NCBI GenBank assembly: GCA_009778535.1
Contig: WRJP01000108.1
Location: 1-6,063 of the forward strand
Direction of reading: 5' to 3'
Origin: Propionibacteriaceae bacterium
GTDB taxonomy: Bacteria; Actinomycetota; Actinomycetes; Propionibacteriales; Propionibacteriaceae
DNA length: 6,063 nt
This document shows, one piece after another, positions 1 to 5,415 of the stretch. Under the pieces are notes generated by a model. It ran no database searches. It was not told where the DNA came from and saw only the letters and a list, made by a program, of their open reading frames with translations. Every line of letters starts with the position of its first letter. Position 1 is the stretch's first letter. The position numbers and the translations under genes were made by a program.

Positions 1-476
1 TCAACATTTTCCTTGGCATCTTCTTTGCAACGTTGGCGTTTGCCTTCTTGGAGCCGTTCTTCTTCGTCGGCTATTTGATTTCGATCGCTATCTTCGGCCT
101 CTACCAAGCCATCTTCATGGCGAATGCTGGTGGAGCTTGGGACAACGCCAAGAAGATTGTGGAAGTGGATCTTGCCGCAAAGGGAACTGAATTACATGAC
201 GCTTCGGTCGTTGGCGACACCGTTGGCGATCCTTTCAAGGACACCTCGTCGGTAGCCATGAATCCGGTCATCAAGTTCACTACCTTGTTTGGAATGCTTG
301 CTGTAACGCTGGCTGAAACGCTGCGCAGTAGCGGAAACGGCACATTCTCTGTGGTGCTGAGCGTCGTGCTATTCCTAGTGTCGGTGTTCTTCTGCTGGCG
401 CTCGTTCTATGCAATGCGCATCAATCAACCGATGTTGACTAAGGCGGATTTCGCCAAGACTGCTATTGAAAGCTAA
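1..476 (+). CDS. hppA: Membrane-bound H+-translocating pyrophosphatase, C-terminal part (5' end outside window)
   Basis: This is the C-terminal 157 residues of a membrane pyrophosphatase, which couples hydrolysis of pyrophosphate to ion pumping across the cytoplasmic membrane. The frame is open from base 3, so the gene starts before the window; a TTG at 33 is not its start. Visible family signatures are AGGAWDNAKK (fragment residues 42-51) and GDTVGDPFKDT (71-81). In the family, the aspartates and lysine of the second motif help bind Mg-pyrophosphate; all are present here. Hydrophobic stretches at about 1-16, 22-41, 88-105 and 112-132 fit the last membrane helices. The family's common GP after FKDTS is SV here, followed by a conserved-looking AMNPVIKF. 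The residues that separate K+-dependent from K+-independent pumps lie upstream, so subtype and ion (H+ or Na+) cannot be read. A terminator follows, so this is the last gene of its unit. Family assignment is very secure. Confidence 0.96.
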   Translation, partial: NIFLGIFFATLAFAFLEPFFFVGYLISIAIFGLYQAIFMANAGGAWDNAKKIVEVDLAAKGTELHDASVVGDTVGDPFKDTSSVAMNPVIKFTTLFGMLAVTLAETLRSSGNGTFSVVLSVVLFLVSVFFCWRSFYAMRINQPMLTKADFAKTAIES

Positions 477-516
477 CTGTTTGGCTTACATATGCCTTTC
501 TAGGCATTGAGCTGCG

Positions 517-551
517 GAAACGGTGTCTACCGGTGGTAGGCACCGTTTTCC
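517..551 (+). terminator. Hairpin terminator after hppA
   Basis: An inverted repeat forms a stem of 14 pairs: aaacggtgtctacc (518-531) with ggtaggcaccgttt (535-548), closing on a 3-nt loop, with one G-U pair and no mismatch. The right arm ends in gtttt, giving a short T run, and the complementary A run is on the left, so it could work in both directions. It sits 41 nt after the hppA stop and just before the next gene's leader. A weaker 5-bp hairpin (atgcc/ggcat, 492-507) lies between the stop and this stem. Confidence 0.8.
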
Positions 552-564
552 ATGAATCCGACGC

Positions 565-570
565 TATGAT
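565..570 (+). promoter_or_regulatory. Possible -10 element for the pgl-like gene
   Basis: TATGAT (five of six matches to TATAAT) stands 24 nt before the ATG at 594, just after the hppA terminator, where a promoter for the following gene is expected. No good -35 hexamer is seen at 16-18 nt spacing; that stretch lies in the terminator's right arm. The call rests mainly on position. Confidence 0.28.
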
Positions 571-593
571 GATTTAGGTAAGGAAGGCTTGCG

Positions 594-1325
594 ATGGGGT
601 ATTTGCAGATAGTCCGATACGCCAATGTTAACGACTTGGCTCGGCGTACAGCCGCCCGGCTGCTCGATAAACTAATCAACTTGCAATCCCAGAACCCTAA
701 TGCGAATATCTGCCTTTCCAGTGGTGAGGCAGCAATGCTGCTTTACAGCGAATTGGGAAAGATAATTGCCAATTCTCCACTCGATCCGAAGCGGCTAGAA
801 ATTTGGTGGGGTGATGAAGGTTTTTTGCCGAGCACATCCCCTGACAGATTAGCCACCAAGACTCTAGCGACCTTAGCTAGGACGTTCCCTATAGATGCCT
901 CCCTCACCCACCCGATGCCCGGATCTCAAGGTCAGTTGGATGCGGCGGCGGCGGCGCAGGCATATGCCAAGGAGGTCGGAGAGACCATCTTCGATGTCTG
1001 TGTCATGGCTATCGGCAGAGACGGGGAAACGTCGTCACTGTTTCCAGGCAATTTGGCAACTGAAATGACAGCGGAAACAGTCGTGGCAGTGCCTGATACC
1101 TCAGCTTTGCCGCAGGAACGCATATCTTTTTCTATCCCAGCGATCAACACCTCCAACGAAGTCTGGCTGCTGGCCAGCGGCAGGGAAACCGCTCCCTGGG
1201 TTAAAGCAACCATCGCAGGCGACGAAACCATTCCCTCGGGCAGAATCAGAGGCCACCTAGCAACCTACCTACTCATCGATGCCGCCGCCGCCTCACTCAT
1301 CCCCTACCACCAATGCGCCATCTAA
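594..1325 (+). CDS. pgl: 6-phosphogluconolactonase-family protein, divergent active site
   Basis: This is a 243-residue protein of the Pgl/DevB family, within the usual length of about 230-260. The family hydrolyses 6-phosphogluconolactone to 6-phosphogluconate in the oxidative pentose phosphate pathway, in the cytosol. The fold signatures are recognisable in order: LSSGEA (41-46) in place of the sugar-phosphate loop SGGST, WWGDEGFLP (71-79) for the usual W-GDER-VP, AIGRDGETSSLFPG (139-152) for G-GPDGHTASLFPG, and SGRETA (195-200) for SG--KA. In each motif a usually conserved polar or charged residue is replaced: Arg by Gly76, His by Glu145 and Lys by Thr199. The ATG is preceded by AAGGAAGG six nt upstream, a good ribosome site. 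It converges on rbpA, the usual place of pgl in actinobacteria, but zwf and opcA, its normal upstream partners, are absent and hppA is there instead. Family and locus support orthology; lactonase activity is doubtful. The symbol denotes the family. Confidence 0.8.
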   Translation: MGYLQIVRYANVNDLARRTAARLLDKLINLQSQNPNANICLSSGEAAMLLYSELGKIIANSPLDPKRLEIWWGDEGFLPSTSPDRLATKTLATLARTFPIDASLTHPMPGSQGQLDAAAAAQAYAKEVGETIFDVCVMAIGRDGETSSLFPGNLATEMTAETVVAVPDTSALPQERISFSIPAINTSNEVWLLASGRETAPWVKATIAGDETIPSGRIRGHLATYLLIDAAAASLIPYHQCAI

Positions 1326-1362
1326 AACTCTGTCATCGCTTGCGATTTCTGTGAGTTTTGTT
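1324..1362. terminator. Probable bidirectional terminator between the convergent genes
   Basis: The outer arms aaaactc (1324-1330) and gagtttt (1353-1359) pair over 7 bp, and within them atcgc/gcgat (1335-1346) forms a second short stem, separated by small internal loops. The outer arms give a T run at the 3' side on either strand, as expected between convergent genes. The left arm includes the last two bases of the pgl-like stop codon. The interrupted stem makes it weaker than the hppA terminator. I see nothing else in the rest of this gap up to 1441. Confidence 0.45.
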
Positions 1363-1441
1363 TCCGACGGATCGACAAACTGTCTCGTAGTACCTAGCAA
1401 CGCTGGAAGCAATAGGAAAATCCACCCGACGGGCGCGGCTA

Positions 1442-1798
1442 TCAATAGATGATTTCGCCAGCTTCGCGGCGCGCGCGCAAATCATCTAGCGCGTCGGAGA
1501 GGATAGACACTGCTTCTTCGTCTGTGCGCCGTTCCTTGACGTAGGCTAAGTGGGTCTTGTAAGGCTGGATCCGCGGAGGAGGCGGAGGATTCTCTGAATC
1601 CAGATTGGCGGGCAGTCCGCAGTGCGGACAATCCCAGGTTTCGGGAACCTGGACATCCGCAGCGAAGGCGGGACGGGTTTCGTGTCCGCTAGCACAGAAA
1701 TAAGAGACATAGAGGCGCGGAGCCGCATCTCCTCTTTCGGCCTCTCCCATCGGGCCTGCACCAACCCGGCTACCACGAATAGCGCTGCCGCCTGCCAC
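1442..1798 (-). CDS. rbpA: RNA polymerase-binding protein RbpA
   Basis: RbpA is an actinobacterial transcription factor that binds RNA polymerase and the housekeeping sigma factor and stabilises the open promoter complex. This copy has 118 residues, close to the usual 110-125. In order there is an N-terminal tail with GSRVGAGPMGEAERG (9-23), a core domain, a Pro-rich basic linker (about 70-80) and a helical C-terminal sigma-interacting segment with KTHLAYVKERR then DALDDLRARRE. The core carries Cys35, His39, Cys57 and Cys60, a complete potential zinc site like the Streptomyces protein; the M. tuberculosis protein lacks a full set. The start is GTG at 1798, chosen because AAGGAG lies 5 nt upstream and the tail matches the family start. 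It is the last gene of the leftward block, 47 nt after secG, with a possible promoter of its own. Identification is very secure. Confidence 0.96.
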   Translation of the reverse strand: MAGGSAIRGSRVGAGPMGEAERGDAAPRLYVSYFCASGHETRPAFAADVQVPETWDCPHCGLPANLDSENPPPPPRIQPYKTHLAYVKERRTDEEAVSILSDALDDLRARREAGEIIY

Positions 1799-1803
1799 AG
1801 CTA

Positions 1804-1810
1804 CTCCTTA
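1804..1810 (-). promoter_or_regulatory. Ribosome binding site of rbpA
   Basis: TAAGGAG on the minus strand, 5 nt before GTG 1798, is the strongest Shine-Dalgarno match in the leftward block. It fixes the GTG as the start, and it contrasts with secG and dinB, which have none. Confidence 0.75.
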
Positions 1811-1818
1811 CACGACTT

Positions 1819-1848
1819 GATATAACTGAATCGAAACATTGATGTCTA
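1819..1848 (-). promoter_or_regulatory. Possible promoter for rbpA in the secG-rbpA gap
   Basis: On the minus strand TAGACA (1848-1843, five of six to TTGACA) is followed after 18 nt by TATATC (1824-1819, four of six to TATAAT). The first element begins with the secG stop codon. Transcription would start near 1812, leaving a leader of about 14 nt that still contains the ribosome site. It would give rbpA an input independent of the long upstream unit. The -10 is imperfect and there is no biochemical support. Confidence 0.33.
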
Positions 1849-2124
1849 CATGCTTCCGATTTCAGGAAAGAACTTATAGAGCACCAGCAGTCCGAGGATG
1901 CTAATCAGCCAGACTGCGCCCACCGCTACCGTCATTTTGTCCAAGTTGCGCTCTGCGACTGAACTGCCGCCCATCCCAGTCTGCATCCCGCCGCCGAAAA
2001 GATCGGACATACCGCCGCCTCGGCTCTTGTGCATCAAAACAAATAGCGCCAGCACGATACTCGTCAAAATGAGCACGATGCTCACGATCAAGATCGGCCA
2101 AGTCAGCAATGCAGGAAAAGTCAC
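1846..2124 (-). CDS. secG: Preprotein translocase subunit SecG
   Basis: SecG is the small accessory subunit of the SecYEG channel and assists SecA-driven protein export across the cytoplasmic membrane. This 92-residue protein has the family layout: membrane helix at about 10-31, the cytosolic signature LMHKSRGGGMSDLFGGG (30-46), a glycine-rich stretch, then a second helix at about 64-83. The start is taken as GTG at 2124, giving a short N-terminus before helix one. No Shine-Dalgarno sequence precedes it, but the dinB stop is only 9 nt upstream, so translation may be coupled; a TTG four codons in (residue 6) has no better site. In many actinobacteria secG follows gap-pgk-tpiA; here it follows dinB. 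Identification is very secure, the exact start less so. Confidence 0.95.
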   Translation of the reverse strand: MTFPALLTWPILIVSIVLILTSIVLALFVLMHKSRGGGMSDLFGGGMQTGMGGSSVAERNLDKMTVAVGAVWLISILGLLVLYKFFPEIGSM

Positions 2125-2133
2125 CCGAGCAGT

Positions 2134-3432
2134 TTACACCAAATGCAAAGCTGAATCATTCAGGGCGAATGTCCGGACTGGTCCAGGCTCAGTTTCTGCG
2201 GTTTCAAAACGGACAGTGACCCGCCCCAACCCCGAACCCCACACCCATCCAGAGCCAAATTCATCATGCAGAACATCAACCCCGGGAAGCCACAAAGCGG
2301 GTCTTCTACTCGGTGGGGCATCCATACTTTCAATGATTTGCTGGGTTTGGGGTGAATCCAATTCAAACAGCGACCCTTGACTGACATCAGTAAAACCTGA
2401 CACTCCAACCCCAAGCAGCCTAACCCCTTCTGAGGTGTCCAAACCATCAAGAAGCGCGCTAGCAATCTTTATCAACTGCTCGGGAGAATTCGTAGCATCA
2501 TTCGTGGTACGCGAACGACTGGTGATCGAAAAATCCGGCCAACGCACCTTCAAAGTTACAGTGCGAGCAAATAATTTCGCCTTCACCAGTCGGCTGGCAA
2601 CAATCTCCGCGTGTCTGGCCATCACCTGTTTCAGCTCGCCGCGATCAACTATGTCGTGTTCAAAGGTATCTTCAACTGAAATTGACTTCGCTTCTCGCAC
2701 TGGAACAACTTCCCGATCGTCTATTGCTCTGACCAGCGAAAACAGATGTTCACCATAAAGTTTTCCCAATTCACGTACCAATTCAGGCAAAGACAGCGCT
2801 TGAATATCAGCAACCGTCTTGACACCTAGCCGAGTCAATCGCTCCATCGTCGCAGGCCCGACCCCAGGAATCGCTCGGGCACCAAGTCCGGCGATAGTTT
2901 CGACTTCGTCGCCTACTCGAATCAGCCGCACTCCATCGGGTTTGGCCAGTTCAGAGCCGACTTTGGCAATAAATTTAGAACTGCCAAGACCGATAGATGC
3001 CGTGAGACCTCCGGTTTTCTCGTTGACCTTTCTTCGCACATCCTGAGCCAACTCAAAAAGTGCCGCATCGCGCAGATCGTATGCTGGGCTTGCCGCCCTA
3101 AGATCAACAAAGGCTTCATCTAAGCTCATGGTCTCAACTAACGGCGAAAGTTCTCGCAAGATTGCCATGACTTGCCGACTCGCTTCTTGATAGAGACGAA
3201 AACGTCCGCATAAAAAGGCGGCATGAGGGCAACGCCGTCTAGCTTCATGCATAGGCATCGCGGAATGAACACCGAAAACTCGCGCTTCGTACGAGGCAGT
3301 AGCCACCACCGAGCGCATTCCGACACCGCCCACAATAACGGGCTTGCCGCGCAACGAGGGTTTATCCCGCTGCTCCACCGCAGCGAAGAAGGCATCTAGG
3401 TCAAGATGCAGGATAGATGGAGTGTCTCTCAT
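2134..3432 (-). CDS. dinB: DNA polymerase IV (Y-family translesion polymerase)
   Basis: DinB is a low-fidelity DNA polymerase that copies past damaged bases. The protein has 432 residues, longer than the E. coli enzyme (351). In order: a palm/finger domain with HLDLDAFFAAVEQ (9-21; Asp11 metal ligand), ATASYEAR (44-51) and SLDEAFVDL (103-111; Asp105 and Glu106 metal ligands); ASIGLGSSKFIAKVGSE (145-161); a helix-hairpin-helix in the thumb (about 183-204); and a little-finger domain to about 345. QGSLF (352-356) resembles the QxxLF sliding-clamp motif. Beyond it lie about 75 residues with GVDVLHDEFGSGWVWGSG and VTVRFE (about 384-409), resembling the Tudor-like end of UvrD/PcrA helicases; actinobacterial DinB proteins commonly carry such a tail. 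The ATG at 3432 is needed for the N-terminal strand and lies inside folA, a 32-nt overlap. No Shine-Dalgarno or LexA box was seen, so expression probably follows folA. Confidence 0.95.
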   Translation of the reverse strand: MRDTPSILHLDLDAFFAAVEQRDKPSLRGKPVIVGGVGMRSVVATASYEARVFGVHSAMPMHEARRRCPHAAFLCGRFRLYQEASRQVMAILRELSPLVETMSLDEAFVDLRAASPAYDLRDAALFELAQDVRRKVNEKTGGLTASIGLGSSKFIAKVGSELAKPDGVRLIRVGDEVETIAGLGARAIPGVGPATMERLTRLGVKTVADIQALSLPELVRELGKLYGEHLFSLVRAIDDREVVPVREAKSISVEDTFEHDIVDRGELKQVMARHAEIVASRLVKAKLFARTVTLKVRWPDFSITSRSRTTNDATNSPEQLIKIASALLDGLDTSEGVRLLGVGVSGFTDVSQGSLFELDSPQTQQIIESMDAPPSRRPALWLPGVDVLHDEFGSGWVWGSGLGRVTVRFETAETEPGPVRTFALNDSALHLV

Positions 3433-3922
3433 ATTTCACAAAAGAAAAACCTTGCTTGGGCTCGCGCGCTGTCTCCCGCCACAGCTCAGGGTCGATGAAT
3501 GGGAAGAATCGATCCCCTGACATGTCTGCATCCAATTCCGTGATGTCCAAATCGCTGAGATATGGCCAGGCTTGTTCATAGATATTTGCGCCGCCACAAA
3601 CAAAAACCGGCAAACCCGTAGCAGCAGCGGCTTCAAACGCTTGCGCTAAGGAATGCGTCCACAGCAACCGCGTGGCCGAAGCTGTGGCAGCTTCAAAAAA
3701 CTGCGAATATTCGGCAGGGGGCGGACGATGGCTGATAACCACTGAGATTCTTCCTGGCAAGGGTTTCCCAATGGATTCAAAAGTTGTTCTTCCCATGATG
3801 AGCGTCGACCCCATCGTAGTTTGCTTAAAGTGGGCAAAATCTTCTGGGATGTTCCAGGGCAGGCCTCCGTCACGTCCGATGACTCGATTTTTTGCTACTG
3901 CTGCGATAGCGGTCAGTTTCAT
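3401..3922 (-). CDS. folA: Dihydrofolate reductase
   Basis: The enzyme reduces dihydrofolate to tetrahydrofolate with NADPH; it is needed because ThyA, encoded just upstream, oxidises the folate cofactor. The protein has 173 residues (E. coli 159). Signatures are AAVAKNRVIG (7-16), LPWNIPEDFAHFK (21-33) with Trp23 and Asp28 corresponding to E. coli Trp22 and catalytic Asp27, IMGRTTFESIGKPLPGR for NADPH binding, and VFVCGGANIYEQAW for the cofactor-binding glycine pair. The ATG at 3922 has AGGAGA 6 nt upstream. It starts 28 nt after thyA, and its last ten or so codons overlap the start of dinB. The insert around residues 70-88 is longer than in E. coli but lies in a variable region. Chromosomal type; nothing marks it as an acquired resistance allele. 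Confidence 0.96.
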   Translation of the reverse strand: MKLTAIAAVAKNRVIGRDGGLPWNIPEDFAHFKQTTMGSTLIMGRTTFESIGKPLPGRISVVISHRPPPAEYSQFFEAATASATRLLWTHSLAQAFEAAAATGLPVFVCGGANIYEQAWPYLSDLDITELDADMSGDRFFPFIDPELWRETAREPKQGFSFVKYERHSIYPAS

Positions 3923-3950
3923 GCGCTCTCTCCTGTTTCAACCAGATGAC

Positions 3951-4745
3951 CTATACGGCGATTGGAGCCTTAATTCCAGGATGCGGGTCGTACCCATCCA
4001 GTTCAATATCCGCGAGTGAAAAATCGTCGATTTCTTTGATTTCGGGATTTAGAACGAGCTGAGGCAACGGCCTGGGCTCACGACTAAGTTGCAGTCGAAC
4101 TTGTTCAAAATGATTCGCGTAGATGTGGGCATCCCCAAGCGTATGGACAAATTCGCCTACTTCTAATCCGGCGACTTGCGCAATCAAGTGGGTCAATAAC
4201 CCGTAAGAAGCAATATTGAATGGCACCCCAAGAAATAGATCAGCAGAACGTTGGTAAAGCTGGCAGCTAAGCCGTCCATCAGCTACATAGAATTGAAAGA
4301 AAGCATGACACGGCGGCAACGCCATTTCTTCCAACTGCCCCACATTCCATGCCGAGACGATGTGGCGGCGTGAATCCGGATTGGACTTGATCGAATCGAT
4401 CACTGCCTTGATTTGATCGACGTGATGCCCGTCAGGAGTCGGCCACGAACGCCATTGATAGCCATAGATTGGGCCGAGTTCACCTTTTGCATCTGCCCAT
4501 TCATCCCAGATCGTGATGCCATTGTCATGAAGCCATTTCAGGTTTGTGTCTCCGCGTAGAAACCAAAGCAGCTCCCCAAAAACTGAAAGCGTGTGAATCC
4601 GTTTGGTAGTTATTAACGGAAAACCAGCATTCAGATCGAAACGCAGCTGCTGACCGAACACGCTGCGAGTGCCAGTGCCAGTTCTATCGCTCTTGATAGC
4701 ACCATTTGTCAATACATTTTCGAGCAAATCTAAGTACTGTTTCAT
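3951..4745 (-). CDS. thyA: Thymidylate synthase (ThyA type)
   Basis: The enzyme makes dTMP from dUMP using methylenetetrahydrofolate as both carbon donor and reductant, producing dihydrofolate. From the chosen start it has 264 residues, exactly the length of E. coli ThyA and alignable without gaps. DRTGTGT (20-26) holds the phosphate-binding Arg21; PDSRRHIVSAWNV supplies the arginines from the partner subunit; PPCHAFFQFYVADG contains the catalytic Cys146; LYQRSADLFLGVPFNIASY includes the dUMP-binding Arg and Asn; the C-terminus GYDPHPGIKAPIAV is canonical. An in-frame ATG at 4763 would add six residues, but it abuts its GGAG with no spacing; ATG 4745 has GGGAGA 5 nt upstream and gives the family's MKQYL start. 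It stands 55 nt after rdgB and 28 nt before folA, the classic thyA-folA pair. Confidence 0.97.
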   Translation of the reverse strand: MKQYLDLLENVLTNGAIKSDRTGTGTRSVFGQQLRFDLNAGFPLITTKRIHTLSVFGELLWFLRGDTNLKWLHDNGITIWDEWADAKGELGPIYGYQWRSWPTPDGHHVDQIKAVIDSIKSNPDSRRHIVSAWNVGQLEEMALPPCHAFFQFYVADGRLSCQLYQRSADLFLGVPFNIASYGLLTHLIAQVAGLEVGEFVHTLGDAHIYANHFEQVRLQLSREPRPLPQLVLNPEIKEIDDFSLADIELDGYDPHPGIKAPIAV

Positions 4746-4750
4746 CAAAG

Positions 4751-4756
4751 TCTCCC
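4751..4756 (-). promoter_or_regulatory. Ribosome binding site deciding the thyA start
   Basis: GGGAGA on the minus strand, 5 nt before ATG 4745. The competing upstream ATG (4763) has a GGAG immediately adjacent, too close to serve it. This, with the family N-terminus, selects 4745. Confidence 0.65.
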
Positions 4757-4800
4757 AAACCATCTCCTACGTTACTAGCCAGCTACAACGCCGCAGGAAA

Positions 4801-5415
4801 TCATTCCAAATGGATACGCAGCGTTTCAATGAGAGTCGCAGCCGCCTTCCCGCGGTGAGAGATCGCGTCTTTTTCTTCGGCAGTCAACTCGGCATTAGTT
4901 CGTCCTCCAGGAGCAGGTTGCGCCGTTGCTACGAAAATAGGGTCGTACCCGAATCCGTTTTCACCGCGCGGAGTCAAGATAACATGGCCGCACATCACTC
5001 CGCGGTGCACAGCTTCAAACCCACTTGGGCTGACCATTGCCATCGCAGCGACGAATTGAGCGCTGCGCTGTTCAACTTCAGTATCTGCTAACTGGGCAAT
5101 CAGCAGATTCAGATTGGCCGCATCTGAGGCTCCGACCCCTGCCCAACGCGCCGAACGCACTCCGGGCATGTTGTTCAGTAACTCGACCTCAATGCCAGAA
5201 TCATCGGCGATAGCAAGCTCTCCGGTAGCGGCAGCAGCGGCGCGAGCTTTCAGCAATGCGTTCTGCTCAAAAGTGCGCTGATCTTCAACCGGTTCAAGAT
5301 AAGGGGGAAAATCTTCGAGAGTAACAACCTGAGCCGCTAATGCCGCTGCATCGAAAATGCGCTGCAATTCGACCTGCTTTTTTAGATTATGGGTAGCCAA
5401 CACTACTTTTCTCAT
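4801..5415 (-). CDS. rdgB: Non-canonical purine NTP pyrophosphatase (RdgB/HAM1, Maf-like house-cleaning enzyme)
   Basis: The enzyme hydrolyses dITP, ITP and XTP to monophosphates, keeping deaminated purines out of DNA and RNA. From the chosen start it has 204 residues, the usual length. Signatures: VLATHNLKKQVELQ (5-18) for the substrate loop, TFEQNALLKA (48-57), ADDSG (70-74) with the catalytic Asp-Asp, PGVRSARWAG (84-93), FGYDPIF (155-161) and AISHRGKA (184-191) for base recognition. ATG 5415 is chosen over the in-frame ATG 5457 because family members begin at M-x-K-V-V-L-A-T-H-N and because it overlaps the rph stop as ATGA, a sign of translational coupling; a weak AGAGG lies 10 nt upstream within rph. 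The rph-rdgB pair is very common in bacteria. Three alanine-rich runs lie at 23-28, 59-63 and 191-193 and are not unusual for the family. Confidence 0.96.
   Translation of the reverse strand: MRKVVLATHNLKKQVELQRIFDAAALAAQVVTLEDFPPYLEPVEDQRTFEQNALLKARAAAAATGELAIADDSGIEVELLNNMPGVRSARWAGVGASDAANLNLLIAQLADTEVEQRSAQFVAAMAMVSPSGFEAVHRGVMCGHVILTPRGENGFGYDPIFVATAQPAPGGRTNAELTAEEKDAISHRGKAAATLIETLRIHLE

Noticed and set aside
942..956. Five GCG triplets, and four GCC triplets at 1281-1292, as possible slippage repeats
   Set aside because: They encode short alanine runs in frame. Changes by whole triplets would not switch the frame, so phase variation is unlikely.
932..1231. A 99-codon minus-strand open frame inside the pgl-like gene
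   Set aside because: It lies wholly within a recognised protein family on the other strand and matches nothing I know.
1898..2380. A 160-codon plus-strand open frame opposite secG and the end of dinB
   Set aside because: Its translation has no recognisable family and low-complexity composition, it crosses two well-identified genes, and it has no ribosome site. It is the mirror of codon bias in the real genes.
3433..3500. A LexA-type operator for dinB
   Set aside because: No palindrome like GAAC-N4-GTTC is present in the stretch before the start, which is folA coding sequence.
4746..4763. Longer thyA reading from ATG 4763
   Set aside because: It adds six residues absent from the family and its GGAG directly abuts the ATG; ATG 4745 has proper spacing.
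4746..4800. A promoter or terminator between rdgB and thyA
   Set aside because: I see only a poor TAGTAA with no matching -35 and no stable hairpin. Co-transcription is the simpler reading.
4669..5091. A 140-codon plus-strand open frame across the thyA-rdgB gap
   Set aside because: It is antisense to conserved parts of both enzymes, with no family resemblance.
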